NCBI GenBank assembly: GCA_964520445.1
Contig: CAZFNU010000010.1
Location: 1 to 18,888 of the forward strand
Reading direction: 5' to 3'
From: CAZFNU01 sp964520445
GTDB lineage: Bacteria; Patescibacteriota; Minisyncoccia; UBA6257; JAKLIH01
DNA length: 18,888 bases
The notes beneath the pieces were generated by a model. The model was not told the origin of the DNA. It saw nothing but the letters and a program-made list of their open reading frames with translations, and did no database searches. Shown one piece after another: positions 6,356-15,941 of the stretch; position 1 is the stretch's first letter; every line of letters starts with the position of its first letter. The translations under genes were made by a program, and so were the position numbers.

Positions 6356-7861
6356 ATGCCAAGAGCTAAAAAAATAAAAGAAGAAGAGGGTGATTTAGAT
6401 AAGAAATATTTTGATATTATTTCTCCTAAATCTGAAGAAGAGTTAGCCCAGGATATTATGGACACTCCTAAAAAACAAGAGGAAGAAGTGTTATCAATAC
6501 GTAAAGAAAGTTTTGAAAAGAAAGAGAGGGTTGAGGAAACAGAAGAAGAGGATTATGAAAAAGCAGATGATGAGATTGAACCAGTTACCTATAGAGAAAG
6601 ATTTGAAACAAAGGAGACTCCAGATATCGCAGTAGAAGCAGGGACAAAATTTGAAACAGAGGATGAAGTGGAAACTATTTATGAAGAAACCAAGAAAAAG
6701 AAGAAATTTCATTTTAAGATGAAGAATAAAGTTTTAGTAGTTTCTATAGCTTGCTTTGTTTTAGTAGGAACTGTATTTGGATTATATAGTTTTGTTTTTG
6801 ATAAAGCAAATATTATAGTAACAACTAGAAAATCAACAATTAAATATGAGGGAGTAGTTTTAGCAGATATTAATGCAAAAGAAATAGATCCTAATAAAGG
6901 GATTATTCCTGGAAGATTATTAACAGTTTCTAAGTCTTTAGAAAAAGAATATACTGCTACAGGCAAAGTTTCAGGAGGAGCTAAAGCACATGGGACAATG
7001 CTAATATATAATGCCTATAGTCAATCACCTCAGGTATTAGTTACTGGTACTCGTTTTGAAAGTACTGATGGTTTGATTTTTAAATTAAATGCGAGAACTG
7101 TAGTTCCAGGAGCCACTTTAAAAAATGGAGATCTAGAGCCAGTGTTTATAGAGGCAGAAGTGACTGCTGCAGAAACTGGAACCGCTTATAACATTGCTCC
7201 TGGGAGATTTACAATTCCTGGATTTAAAGGAGGAGATAAGTATAAAGGATTTTATGGAGAAACTAAAGTTGCTATGGTTGGAGGGAGTGAAGGGGAATCA
7301 ATTGTAGTTTCTTCTGGGGATATTAAAGCAGCAGAAATTTCTATCGGAGATGATTTAATTAAATTATTAGAATCGGAATTAGCAAAACAAATTAAGGATA
7401 CCGATAGAACATTTAAAGAAGCTATTGTAACCAAAGTTAATAAAAGAATCGTACAGGCAGAAGTAGGAGATAGCATGACAAAGTTTAAAGTATCAGTTTC
7501 TGGAGAAATTAAAACCATTGTGGTGGCGAAAAATGACCTTGACGAATTAGTAAAAACTAATTTAGCATCTTCTTTAACGCCCGCAGATCAACTTTATGGA
7601 GTCCCTGAATATATTTTCTCAAATTTGAAATTTGACGCGCAAAAAGGCAATATTTCCTTTTATACGACTTGTAACTATCCTGCCCAAAAGAACTTAGATA
7701 AGGAAGAAATACTCGAAATAGTGAAGGGAAAAACTATTGAAGAAGTCAAAAAAGCCTTATTAAATAACGAGAAAATAGAAAATACGCAAATTAAGCTCTC
7801 TCCTTTCTGATTAAATTCAATTCCGGTCGAAAAAGGGAAAATCGTCTTAACACTTGACTAA
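6356..7861 (+). CDS. Membrane-anchored baseplate-J/gp47-like protein
   Basis: 501 residues after reading TGA at 7808-7810 as Trp. The order is a highly acidic and Lys-rich cytoplasmic segment (1-120), one membrane helix at about residues 127-148 (VLVVSIACFVLVGTVFGLYS), then a long exported domain. The part KAHGTMLIYNAYSQSPQVLV with TRFESTDGLIFKLNARTVVPGA resembles the baseplate-J/gp47 domain annotated in many CPR proteins of this layout, and the ending SPFWLNSIPVEKGKI resembles their conserved C-terminus, which supports Trp for the TGA. Its role is unknown; a cell-envelope or contractile-system-like function is only suggested by the family name. It has its own promoter and sits between the DGR and the ribosomal operon. 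Confidence 0.75.
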
Positions 7862-7894
7862 TTGACGTTTTTTTAGTAGTATATACGGTATAAC
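7862..7894 (+). promoter_or_regulatory. Possible promoter region of the ribosomal operon
   Basis: TTGACG (7862-7867) is followed by two -10-like boxes, TATACG (7882-7887, spacer 14) and TATAAC (7889-7894, spacer 21). Neither spacing is ideal, so the exact boxes are uncertain, but the position directly before infA and after the preceding stop codon is right for the operon promoter. Confidence 0.35.
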
Positions 7895-7926
7895 AAAATT
7901 AAGGGTATTTAAATAGGATTTAACCT

Positions 7927-8151
7927 ATGGAATCAGAACAAAAAAGTGATGATTTGATTGTTGATGGGTTAGTAATAGAATCTTTGCCATCAACAACATT
8001 TAGAGTGAAGCTAGATGATGGTAGAGAAATACTAACTTATTTAGCAGGAAAATTAAGAATGAATTTTATCAAAATATTAGTAGGTGATAGAGTTAAAATT
8101 GAATTATCGCCTTATGATAAGAATAGAGGCAGAATAACCTATCGCTACTAA
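7927..8151 (+). CDS. infA: Translation initiation factor IF-1
   Basis: 74 residues, the usual IF-1 length. An OB-fold is recognisable from LIVDGLVIESLPSTTFRVKLDDGREIL, then a basic strand with VGDRVKIELSPYDKNRGRITYRY, the canonical C-terminal signature. IF-1 binds the ribosomal A site during initiation together with IF-2 and IF-3. It is the first gene of the operon that runs to rpsI, followed by rpmJ as in most bacteria. The ATG at 7927 follows a leader that begins near the promoter at 7862-7894; no strong Shine-Dalgarno sequence is seen. Confidence 0.96.
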   Translation: MESEQKSDDLIVDGLVIESLPSTTFRVKLDDGREILTYLAGKLRMNFIKILVGDRVKIELSPYDKNRGRITYRY

Positions 8152-8194
8152 TTTTTTGTGTTTTTAGTTTATATTAAATTGTTAAGTTTTTATT

Positions 8195-8311
8195 ATGAAA
8201 GTTCAAGCATCAGTAAAGAAAATTTGTAAAGATTGTAAAGTATTACGTCGAAAAGGCAAAGTAGTTGTGATTTGTAAAAAGAATCCAAAACACAAACAAA
8301 GACAAGGTTAA
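8195..8311 (+). CDS. rpmJ: Ribosomal protein bL36
   Basis: A 38-residue gene: MKVQASVKKICKDCKVLRRK, then GKVVVICKKNPKHKQRQG. It carries the zinc ligands CKDC (11, 14), Cys27 and His33, so it is the zinc-binding (C+) form. bL36 stabilises the central region of 23S rRNA. It lies 43 bases after infA and 21 before rpsM, in the universal infA-rpmJ-rpsM order. Confidence 0.96.
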   Translation: MKVQASVKKICKDCKVLRRKGKVVVICKKNPKHKQRQG

Positions 8312-8332
8312 TTAAATTAAATTTTAAGTATT

Positions 8333-8722
8333 ATGACAAGAATTTCCGGAATCAATATTCCAGACAATAAACAAATAGCTTATTCTTTACCCTACATTTT
8401 TGGTATAGGACAAACTTTAGCTAAGAAGATTTTAGCAGACACTAAAATTGATTTTGCTAAAAGAGCCAAAGATTTAACTTCGGATGAAGTTAAAAGAATT
8501 CAGGAATATATTGAAAAGAATTTTACTATAGAAGGAGAATTAAGAAGAGAGATAAAGAAAAATGTTACTCGTTTGGTTAATATTTCTTCTTATAGAGGTT
8601 CTAGGCATTCTCGTCGTTTACCTTGTCACGGGCAAAGAACAAAGACTAATGCAAGAACAGTTCGAGGAAGGAAGAAAATAACAGTCGGATCAGGAAGAAA
8701 GAAAGCAGCTTCTCCTAAATAA
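8333..8722 (+). CDS. rpsM: Ribosomal protein uS13
   Basis: 129 residues. It starts RISGINIPDNKQIAYSLPYI with FGIGQTLAKKIL (helix-hairpin-helix) and ends with the diagnostic RHSRRLPCHGQRTKTNARTV and RGRKK tail that contacts tRNA in the ribosome P site. Length is slightly above the usual 118-125 because of a basic C-terminal tail (KKITVGSGRKKAASPK). Third gene of the operon. Confidence 0.97.
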   Translation: MTRISGINIPDNKQIAYSLPYIFGIGQTLAKKILADTKIDFAKRAKDLTSDEVKRIQEYIEKNFTIEGELRREIKKNVTRLVNISSYRGSRHSRRLPCHGQRTKTNARTVRGRKKITVGSGRKKAASPK

Positions 8723-8746
8723 TATATATAAATTAAATTAATTAAG

Positions 8747-9205
8747 ATGGGAAAGAAAAGAATTATTACAAAAGATACAGATAAAGAAGTAGTGAAAACA
8801 GAAGAAATGGTTAAAAAACCAGAAACTAAGACTGAAAATTTAAAACCAGTTAAGAAAGGTATAATATTTGTGAATTCTACTTTTAATAACACCATTATTC
8901 AAGCGGCTGATGAAAAGGGGAATATTTTAGCTTCTGCCTCTACTGGTTCTATTGGATTTTCAGGAACTAAAAAATCAACTCCTTATGCTGCTTCTAAAGT
9001 GGCTGAGGCCTTGATCGAAAAAATTAAAAAGCTTTGTCCTTTTGAAGCCACCATTAAGATTAAGGGAGTAGGGAGAGGAAGAGAAACAGCTTTACGATCT
9101 TTGATTACTTATGGAGCTAATGTTGGTTTAACTATTAATACAGTATATGATGTAACTCCATTACCTCACAATGGTCCAAAACCACCAAAGGCGAGAAGAA
9201 CTTAA
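8747..9205 (+). CDS. rpsK: Ribosomal protein uS11 with N-terminal extension
   Basis: 152 residues against a usual length near 129. The core begins at about residue 37 (KKGIIFVNSTFNNTIIQAAD) and includes GFSGTKKSTPYAAS and the C-terminal GVGRGRETALRSL and DVTPLPHNGPKPPKARR, all hallmark uS11 motifs. The first 36 residues are a charged Lys/Glu-rich extension with no fold I recognise, as seen in some CPR uS11 proteins. uS11 lies on the 30S platform near the Shine-Dalgarno duplex. Confidence 0.96.
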   Translation: MGKKRIITKDTDKEVVKTEEMVKKPETKTENLKPVKKGIIFVNSTFNNTIIQAADEKGNILASASTGSIGFSGTKKSTPYAASKVAEALIEKIKKLCPFEATIKIKGVGRGRETALRSLITYGANVGLTINTVYDVTPLPHNGPKPPKARRT

Positions 9206-9233
9206 TTAAATTTAATTTTCTAAATATCTAACA

Positions 9234-9857
9234 ATGATTCTAGATGCAAAATGTAAAAAATGTAGAGCATATGGCAAGAAACTATTTCTTAAAGGAGATA
9301 AGTGTTATTCTGATAAGTGTATTTTAAATAGACGTCCTTATCCTCCTGGAAGAGATAAAACCAGAAAGCAGTATAAAAGAACATTATCTACTTTCCAACA
9401 ACAGTTAATGAGTAAACAAGAAATTAAATTAACCTATGGGTTAAATGAAGGTAATTTAAAAAGATTCTATGAAAAAGCTTTTAATACCACTGGTCCTACT
9501 CCAGATAATTTAGCTAAATTATTAGAGAAAAGAATGGACACAGTAGTATTCTATACAGGACTTGCTAAATCACGTACTGATGCAAGACAATTAGTTTCTC
9601 ATGGGCATTTTTGAATTAATGGAAGAAGGCACGATGTAGCTTCTACAGTGTTAAAGGTAGGAAGTGAGATTCAGATCCGTCCTAATTCTATGACATCAGC
9701 TTCATTTAAAACAAGATTAGAAAATGTTAAAGAAGGGTCTATTCCTAAATGAATTACTTTTGATAAAGAAAAAGGAACTATTAAAGTAGTAGCGGAACCA
9801 GATATTTCAGAATTAACATTCAATTTTGCTTCGGTCGTAGAAACTTTCTCTCAATAA
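9234..9857 (+). CDS. rpsD: Ribosomal protein uS4
   Basis: 207 residues when TGA at 9612-9614 and 9750-9752 are read as Trp. The N-terminus has a zinc knuckle, CKKC (7, 10) with C..KC farther on (CYSDKC), so it is the C+ form. Next come NRRPYPPGRDK and the S4 RNA-binding domain with SRTDARQLVSHGHFWINGRR. The second TGA falls in IPKWITFD, where uS4 has a near-invariant PxW; this is one of the clearest proofs that UGA means Trp here. uS4 nucleates 30S assembly on 16S rRNA and helps regulate its operon in other bacteria; no such leader is obvious here. Confidence 0.97.
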
Positions 9858-9885
9858 CAAATTATTTAATCTTAAATTTAAAACT

Positions 9886-10815
9886 ATGATTAGTTTACCA
9901 TTAGAAATTAAAAAAATTGAAGAGAGCCCTAACAAAGGGACATTCCAAATAGAAGGACTATATCCTAACTATGGTATTACTATTGCTAATGCTTTACGTA
10001 GGATTTTATTATCCTCTTTGGAAGGAGCAGCTATTACTTATGTAAAGATTAAAGATGCTCCACATGAATTTTCTACTTTAACTGGAGTGTATGAAACAGT
10101 TTTAGATATTATTTTAAATCTTAAAACTTTAAGATTAAAGATGTTTACAGATGAACCCCAGACACTAACTTTAAGCGTTAAAGGAGAAAAAGAAATTAAA
10201 GCTTCTGATATTCAATTAAATTCTCAGGTAGAGATTATTAATAAAGATTTGCACATTGCTAGTTTAACTGATAAAAAGAGTGAATTAGAAATGGAATTAA
10301 CTATAGAAAAAGGAACTGGTTATAGACCAGCTGAAGAGGTATCAAGAGAAAAATTACCAGTAGGGGTTATTCTTTTAGACTCTATTTTCTCTCCGGTTAC
10401 TAAAGTTAATTTTTCAGTAGAAGATATGCGTATGAAAGGAAGAGTAGATTACAACCAATTAATTATGACTATTGAAACAGACGGTACTATTAGTCCTAAT
10501 GATGCTTTAAAAGAAGCAGCTAATATATTAGCTCAACATTTTGCTTGAGTAGCTGACGAAATTTCTGAAAAAGAAATACCTAATGTTGAAGAAGAGGGAA
10601 CTGATAGTAATGAAATTTCTAAAGAAACTAAGATAGAAGATCTACCATTATCTAATAGAACTATGAATGCCCTAACTCGAAATAGCGTTAGAAGTTTAGC
10701 TGGATTACTAAAATTAAGTTTAGATAAGCTAAAAGATATGGATGGGTTAGGAGATAAGTCGAGAGAAGAAATATTAGAATTTATTAAGAAAAATGGGTTT
10801 CAATTAAAAGACTAG
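9886..10815 (+). CDS. rpoA: RNA polymerase alpha subunit
   Basis: 309 residues with one TGA (10546-10548) read as Trp, in NILAQHFAWVADE at the end of the N-terminal domain. The N-terminal dimerisation domain carries NYGITIANALRRILLSSLEGAAITYVKI and VPVGVILLDS-like sequence (LPVGVILLDSIFSPV). A linker rich in Glu leads to a C-terminal domain with two helix-hairpin-helix units (RTMNALTRNSVRSLAGLLKL and KDMDGLGDKSREEILEFIKK) that binds UP elements and activators. Its stop codon and the rplQ start are separated by one base. Without the Trp reading the protein would end before the alpha-CTD linker. Confidence 0.96.
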
Positions 10816-10816
10816 T

Positions 10817-11170
10817 ATGAGACATTTAAATACAGGTAAAAAATTACATAGAAAAACAGACCAAAGAACAGCTTTAATTAAAATTATGGCTAATCATTTA
10901 GTTATGAAAGAAAGAATCGAGACTACTAAAGCTAAAGCATCCATGATTAAACCATATGTAGAAAGATTAATTACAAGAGCTAAAAAACAAGATTTAGTTT
11001 CTTTAAGATATGTTCTTTCTAAGATATCAGAAAAAGCGGCTAATAAGATATATTATGATTTAGCTAAGAGATATGCAAGTCGAACAGGGGGATATACAAG
11101 AGTATTAAAGACTGAGAAGACTCATTTAAAAGATGCTTCTAAGGTTGTATTATTAGAATTAGTTAAATAA
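10817..11170 (+). CDS. rplQ: Ribosomal protein bL17
   Basis: 117 residues, the normal length. Opens RHLNTGKKLHRKTDQRTALI, the bL17 signature, and continues with RIETTKAKASMIKPYVERLITRAKK. It binds 23S rRNA near the exit of the peptide tunnel. The gene begins one base after the rpoA stop codon, which implies translational coupling. Confidence 0.97.
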   Translation: MRHLNTGKKLHRKTDQRTALIKIMANHLVMKERIETTKAKASMIKPYVERLITRAKKQDLVSLRYVLSKISEKAANKIYYDLAKRYASRTGGYTRVLKTEKTHLKDASKVVLLELVK

Positions 11171-11176
11171 CATATT

Positions 11177-11533
11177 ATGAATAAAGACACAAAACAGATT
11201 AAAATAGACGCGACTGATAAGATTTGAGGAAGAGTGGCTAGTCAAGTTTCTTTGATTTTGCAAAATAAAATTTCTAACGATTATGAGAAAAATATGGTTG
11301 GTAATGTTTTAGTAACTGTAGAAAATTTATCTAAAATTAAGTTTACAGGTAAGAAGTTAAAACAAAAAATTTACTATACCCATTCTGGGTTTATAGGACA
11401 TCAGAAAGAAACTACTTTAGAGTTTAAATTAAAGAAAAATCCAGAAAAAGCTTTTAAGGATTCGGTTCGAGGAATGTTACCAAAAAACTCTTTGAGAGAT
11501 AAGAGATTAAAACATTTGATAATTAAACTTTAA
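11177..11533 (+). CDS. rplM: Ribosomal protein uL13
   Basis: 118 residues from ATG 11177 with TGA at 11225-11227 read as Trp (DATDKIWGRVASQVSLIL; relatives have Leu-Gly-Arg-Leu-Ala here). It is shorter than the usual 142 because the N-terminus is trimmed. The rest fits: VTVENLSKIKFTGKKLKQKIYYTHSGFIGHQ, then AFKDSVRGMLPKNSLRDKRLKHL. If TGA were a stop, only an internal GTG (11234) could start the remainder and the conserved GR(V/L)A motif would lose its context. uL13 is an early 50S assembly protein and pairs with rpsI in nearly all bacteria, as here. Confidence 0.95.
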
Positions 11534-11536
11534 TTT

Positions 11537-11965
11537 ATGGTTACAAAGACAAAAGAAATAATTAAAACAAGTATGAAGGGTAAATATGTAGAAACTGTAG
11601 GGCGCAGAAAAGAATCTGTAGCTAGAGTTCGTGGTTTTGAAAAAGAAGAAGGGATTATCATTAATGGTAAAGATTTAACCCAATATTTTCCTAATCCAGA
11701 TTTACAGGAAACATTGGTTCAACCTTTAAAAATTACTGATAAATTAGGTAAGATAGGAATATCGATTAAAGTATTAGGAGGAGGTTTAACAGGGCAAGCA
11801 GAGGCTGCAAGACTTGGTATATCACGTTTATTAGATAAACTATATCCAGATACCCATACTACTTTAAAATTAGAGGGATTTTTGACTCGAGATCCACGTA
11901 TGGTTGAAAGAAAGAAATTTGGGTTACATAAAGCAAGACGAGCACCACAGTGAAGAAAACGTTAA
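11537..11965 (+). CDS. rpsI: Ribosomal protein uS9
   Basis: 142 residues with TGA at 11951-11953 read as Trp. Core motifs: YVETVGRRKESVARVRGF, GGGLTGQAEAARLGISRLL, and the C-terminal tail KKFGLHKARRAPQWRKR, whose last Arg contacts P-site tRNA. Reading TGA as stop would remove WRKR and the essential terminal Arg, so Trp is strongly favoured (relatives have Phe or Trp). It starts three bases after rplM and closes the operon before the terminator at 11978. Confidence 0.96.
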
Positions 11966-11977
11966 AGAAATGAAAAG

Positions 11978-12007
11978 CAGTTCGGAGTTTATCCGGACTG
12001 TTTTTTT
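11978..12007 (+). terminator. Intrinsic terminator of the infA-rpsI operon
   Basis: CAGTTCGGA (11978-11986) pairs with TCCGGACTG (11992-12000), with one G-T pair, around a 5-base loop, followed directly by seven T (12001-12007). It ends the ribosomal operon 12 bases after rpsI. Confidence 0.9.
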
Positions 12008-12152
12008 GTTTGAATATTTTTTAAATTATATTTCTAGTTTGTATTTATAATTATATAATATATTATATACTTTTGTCAAATGTAGCAATAAATTCAAAAT
12101 TATGTTAAGGTGTCTATATTAATTTTGTAACTTTATAATTTAAAATATATAT

Positions 12153-12161
12153 AGGAGGAGG
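12153..12161 (+). promoter_or_regulatory. Unusually strong Shine-Dalgarno sequence of tmk
   Basis: AGGAGGAGG at 12153-12161, six bases before the ATG at 12168. No other gene in the window has such a strong site; most starts here lack one. It fixes the tmk start. Confidence 0.85.
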
Positions 12162-12167
12162 ATATTT

Positions 12168-12809
12168 ATGAGAGGGAAATTATTAGTATTTGAAGGTATA
12201 GATGGATCTGGTAAAAGTTTAAGAGCTGATGTAGCGGCTGAGTGCCTTGGACAAGCAGGTAAGGACGTATTAAGTTTAACAGAGCCTGATAAAGGACCTC
12301 TTGGAAAAGGTATAAGAAGTATTTTAGAAGCTGGTCAGGGGTACGATGTTGACACACAGATTTTATTGTTTACTGCCAACAGAAGATTTATTTATAAAAC
12401 TATAATTGAACCAGCATTAGAAAAAGGTACTTATGTGGTTTTAGATAGAACTTGGATATCTACTATAGCTTATCAGGGCTATGGGGGGCAACATGGAGAA
12501 TCCGTTTTTTTAGATAAGATTGATCGTATTACTCAGGAATTTATTGATGTCAATTTGATTGATTTGTGTATTATTTGTGATGTTGATATTGATGTAGCAC
12601 AGGAAAGAATGATATCCTGTAATAAAAAATTAGATGTTTTTGAGAGAAAAGGTAAAGAATATTTTTCAAGAGTTAGGGAGGGATATTTAAATATCCCAGA
12701 TAGGTATAAATTTGAGTGTGTTATTTTAGGCACTACTAATACTCCTAATGATGAGGAGATAATAAAGGCAGAAATATATGATATTCTGAAGATGAAGAAA
12801 ATATTATAA
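12168..12809 (+). CDS. tmk: Thymidylate (dTMP) kinase
   Basis: 213 residues, the usual length. P-loop FEGIDGSGKS (residues 8-17), the LTEP motif, DRTWISTIAYQGYGG (the DR(Y/H/T) substrate-binding motif), and a C-terminal region with LNIPDRYKF. The enzyme phosphorylates dTMP to dTDP in the cytoplasm, the last dedicated step to dTTP. It stands alone between two terminators, preceded by about 160 bases of very AT-rich DNA in which I see no convincing promoter. Unlike most neighbours of similar length it has no TGA codon (its Trp is TGG), and its Shine-Dalgarno site is strong; together these could mean later acquisition, but one Trp is too few to prove it. Confidence 0.93.
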   Translation: MRGKLLVFEGIDGSGKSLRADVAAECLGQAGKDVLSLTEPDKGPLGKGIRSILEAGQGYDVDTQILLFTANRRFIYKTIIEPALEKGTYVVLDRTWISTIAYQGYGGQHGESVFLDKIDRITQEFIDVNLIDLCIICDVDIDVAQERMISCNKKLDVFERKGKEYFSRVREGYLNIPDRYKFECVILGTTNTPNDEEIIKAEIYDILKMKKIL

Positions 12810-12826
12810 CTATAGGTAGTTTTTAT

Positions 12827-12851
12827 GGGTGGAGAATTGATTTCTCCACCC
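12827..12851 (+). terminator. Intrinsic terminator after tmk
   Basis: GGGTGGAGAA (12827-12836) pairs perfectly with TTCTCCACCC (12842-12851) around a 5-base loop. AAATTTTT follows, a weaker T-tract than usual, but the 10-bp GC-rich stem is strong and lies 17 bases after the tmk stop. Confidence 0.75.
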
Positions 12852-12864
12852 AAATTTTTAATAA

Positions 12865-12893
12865 TTGAAAAAAAATTAAATCTATGGTAGAGT
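12865..12893 (+). promoter_or_regulatory. Possible promoter of mreD-PBP2 with leaderless start
   Basis: TTGAAA (12865-12870), a 17-base spacer and TAGAGT (12888-12893). Transcription would start at about 12900, the A of the mreD start codon, which would make the mRNA leaderless. The -10 box is imperfect. Confidence 0.4.
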
Positions 12894-12899
12894 AGAGTT

Positions 12900-13370
12900 A
12901 TGAAGACTAAATATATAGCTAAAATATCTTTGTTTTTATTAACTATTTTTATATCCCTAGCTTTACTACCTAATTTGAATATGTATACTAGGCCTAATTT
13001 AATTTTGATATTCCTGGTATTCATGCTGGTAGAAGAGTCATTTTTAGTTAATTTACCTTTTTGATTTATCGGGGGTATTGGATTAGATATTTGAAGAACC
13101 AGGGTTTTAGGAGCTAGTTCTTTTACTTTTATTGGGTTATTAATATTAGGATATATTTTATCAAAATTTGTTGATTTTAAAGAAAAAGAAACAAAGATAA
13201 TTATTGGGGGATTATTTATCTTATTATATCATTTGTCTTTGTTTTTTGTTTTTTGATGATTACAACATATATTGTCTTGGAATATATTAGTTAATGGAGT
13301 TATTAGTGTTGGAGTATTTCTTTTCATTTGTTTTGTTATATCAAAATATTTTAATTATTACAATGCGTAA
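12900..13370 (+). CDS. mreD: Rod-shape-determining protein MreD-like
   Basis: 156 residues, visible only when four TGA codons are read as Trp (in LPFWFIGG, GLDIWRTR and FVFWWLQH). The protein is almost entirely hydrophobic with about five membrane helices: TIFISLALLPNL at the start, LILIFLVFMLVEE, WFIGGIGLDIWRTRVLGASS (the MreD-like G-x-x-x-D loop followed by a Gly-Ala-rich turn), FIGLLILGYIL, and GVFLFICFVIS at the end. MreD is part of the elongasome with MreB, MreC, RodA and PBP2. The gene overlaps the PBP2 start by 8 bases, and this pairing is the main support, since MreD sequences are weakly conserved. No mreB or mreC lies in the window. Confidence 0.75.
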
Positions 13371-15294
13371 TTATCATAAAAAACCAAAAATTGATATTGA
13401 AGAAGTTTTAATGGACCGTAGGGCTTTAAATAAAGAAAATGAAGTATTAGAAAAATTAGAAACTCCGGTGGAAACAAAGAACATCTTTTTTGTTTTTTTA
13501 TCAATTATGGTTTGTGTTATTATATTATATGGCAGAGTTTTTTATTTAGATATTATTAAAGGTCAGTTTTTTTATCAATTATCAGAAACTAATCGTTTAA
13601 GGTATACTCCAATTAAAGCACCTAGGGGTATTATATTTGATAGATATGGTAAGGCTTTAGTGGAGAATAAGATGACTTTGAGTTTGATTTTATCTCCTCA
13701 GGATTTGTTTAGTAATACTAATAAAGATAATTTAATCACAGAAGTAGCTAATATTTTTGGCTTATCTTCAGAAGATATTCAGAAAAAATATACCCATTTG
13801 AATTCTTTTTCTTTTGAACCAATATTATTGAAAACTAATATATCTACAGACGAAGCACGAATATTTGAATCAGAGATTAAGGAAGAGGATAGAAAAGGAT
13901 TTTATCTAGTAGAGGATTATTCAAGACGTTATGTGGATCCTGAGGCTTTTTCTCATATTTTGGGGTATATAGGGAAGATGGATGAAGAGGATGTAGCTAA
14001 TAACCCAGAATACCCAATATCTGATGTATTAGGGAAGATGGGGCTAGAAAAATATTATGAGAAATATCTACACGGAACATCTGGTAAAAAATTAATTGAA
14101 GTAGACGCTAAGGCTCATATGAATCCTAATTTAGGAGAAGAAAGTCCGCAGGCGGGAAATAATATATATACCACTATTGATAAAGATATGCAAATAGAAT
14201 TGTATAAGGATTTAAGTAATGCAGTTAAGGGATTGGGAATACATAAGGCAGCAGGGTTGATTATAAATCCTAAAACTGGAGAGGTCTTATCTTTAGTTAG
14301 TTTACCCGCTATAGATGTTAATGTATTAACTAATGGTTCACCGAAGAAGACAATTGAGGCTATGATGACAGATAAATATATGCCATTTATTAATCGTATT
14401 ATTTCGGGGTTGTATGCTCCTGGATCTACAATTAAACCTTTAGTAGCTATGGCAGCATTAGAAGAAAAAACAGTTGATCCGAATAAAAAGATTGTTGACG
14501 AAGATGCTTTAATTGTTCCTAACCCATATGATCCAGAACATCCAGCTACTTTTAGAGATTGAAGAAATCATGGTATTGTAGACATGCGTTCTGCCATAGC
14601 TAATTCTTGTAACATTTATTTCTATAGTTTAGGAGGAGGGTATAAAGATATTAAGGGATTGGGGATTAAAAAGATAAAAGAATATTGAATTAAGTTTCAT
14701 TTAGCAAAATCTTTAGGAATTGATTTATTTGGAGAAAAAGACGGAGTTTTACCGGATCCAGAATGAAAGAAGAAAAATAATAAGACAGATCCTACTTGAT
14801 ATTTAGGAGATACCTATAATATTTCTATTGGACAAGGAGATTTATTTATCACACCAATACAGATAGCTTATTATCTTGCTTCTATTGCTAATAAGGGGGA
14901 TATTATGAAACCGTATATTGTTTCTAAAATTATGGACGAAAAGAATGCTATTGTGTATAAGGCAAATTCTAAAGTTATAGAAAACATAAACATGTCCTCA
15001 GAAAATTTTCAAGTGGTATTAGAAGGTATGCGAGGTGTTATAACTATTGGGTCAGCCAAGATGTTAAATAACATATCTGATAAATTTCAGGTAGCAGGTA
15101 AAACTGGTACACCTCAAACTGAGGGAGGAAAGAAAACCAATGCCTTTTTTGTAGCTTTTGCACCTTATGAAGATCCAGAGGTTTTAATGCTAGTATTATT
15201 AGAAGAACCTCCTCAGGGGTCTGTAGCAGCCATACCAGTTGTGGACCAATTAATGCGTTGATATTATAATAATAGGTTTATTAAGGGATTGTAG
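13363..15294 (+). CDS. mrdA: Penicillin-binding protein 2 (peptidoglycan transpeptidase)
   Basis: 643 residues with five TGA codons read as Trp. A short cytoplasmic start is followed by one membrane helix (about 44-64), the dimerisation domain from APRGIIFDRYGKALVEN, and the transpeptidase domain. The active-site motifs are present: SxxK in PGSTIKP, SxN in ANSCNIYFY, and KTGT in VAGKTGTPQT. Trp codons fall at family-conserved Trp sites: FRDWRNHG, PDPEWKKK, DPTWYLGDTYNISIGQG. It cross-links peptidoglycan during side-wall elongation. I chose ATG 13363, which overlaps mreD by 8 bases, over the in-frame ATG at 13294, which would add 23 residues that shadow mreD sequence. If UGA were a stop the gene would be in six pieces. 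Confidence 0.95.
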
Positions 15295-15319
15295 TAATAA
15301 AGTTTAGGAAGTTGCGTTC

Positions 15320-15348
15320 TTGACTTGCATTTTTTATATTTATATGAT
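15320..15348 (+). promoter_or_regulatory. Sigma-70-type promoter of greA
   Basis: TTGACT (15320-15325), a 17-base spacer and TATGAT (15343-15348). Transcription would start near 15355, leaving a leader of about 100 bases before greA. The leader contains CCAAA and TTTTGG (about 15374-15398) that can pair, but no known riboswitch is recognised. Confidence 0.7.
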
Positions 15349-15458
15349 AGTATCAAAGACCATGCAAAAAGACCAAACTTAGCTTTAACAGCTTTTGGCC
15401 TTGATTATTAAAGATGGGAGAATAGAATAAATAAGAGATAAAAATATTAACACTAATC

Positions 15459-15935
15459 ATGATAAATAATAAATACTCTTTAACTAAAGAGGCATTAGAA
15501 AAATTAAAATTAGAATTAGGCAATCTTAAGCTACAGCGAAGAGAGGCTATTGATCGTATTAAAGTTGCTAAGGGCTACGGGGATTTATCAGAAAATTCCG
15601 AATATGCCGAAGCAAGAGAAAGCCAAGGATTAATTGAAAGCAGGATATCAGAGCTAGAAGAAATTATTCGTAATGCTAAAGTAATGCAGGTTATGAATCA
15701 TACTACAAGGATTGTGATATTAGGTTCCCGGATAGACATTGAGCCAGTTAGTACTAAAGAAGGGAGTTCTAAATCTTGACAATTAGTAACTTCTGTTGAA
15801 GCTAATCCTGGGGAAGGAAAGATTTCTCAAGATTCTCCTATTGGTAAAGCCTTACTAAATAAGCAAGTAGGAGACGAAATAGTAGTAAAGACTCCTAAGA
15901 AAGACATTAAGTATAAGATTACAAAAATTTATTAA
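15459..15935 (+). CDS. greA: Transcript cleavage factor GreA
   Basis: 158 residues, the normal length, with TGA at 15777-15779 read as Trp. The N-terminal coiled coil opens YSLTKEALEKLKLELGNLK and reaches the tip with GYGDLSENSEYAEARESQG, where the acidic residues that position the RNA polymerase catalytic Mg lie. The C-terminal FKBP-like domain includes SVEANPGEGKISQDSPIGKALLNKQVGDEI. GreA enters the polymerase secondary channel and rescues backtracked complexes. It is a single-gene unit with its own promoter and a strong terminator. Confidence 0.96.
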
Positions 15936-15941
15936 AGAATT

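Noticed and set aside
12010..12150. Promoter or RNA gene in the AT-rich gap before tmk
   Set aside because: Several TATA-like boxes occur by composition alone; none has a well-spaced -35 box, and no tRNA-like fold is seen.
12533..13024. 163-residue open frame on the minus strand across the end of tmk and the start of mreD
   Set aside because: It is the antisense shadow of two well-supported plus-strand genes and crosses the tmk terminator hairpin; it shows no family motif.
13294..13362. Upstream in-frame ATG for PBP2
   Set aside because: The extra 23 residues are the out-of-frame shadow of mreD; the ATG at 13363 with an 8-base overlap is the usual coupled arrangement.
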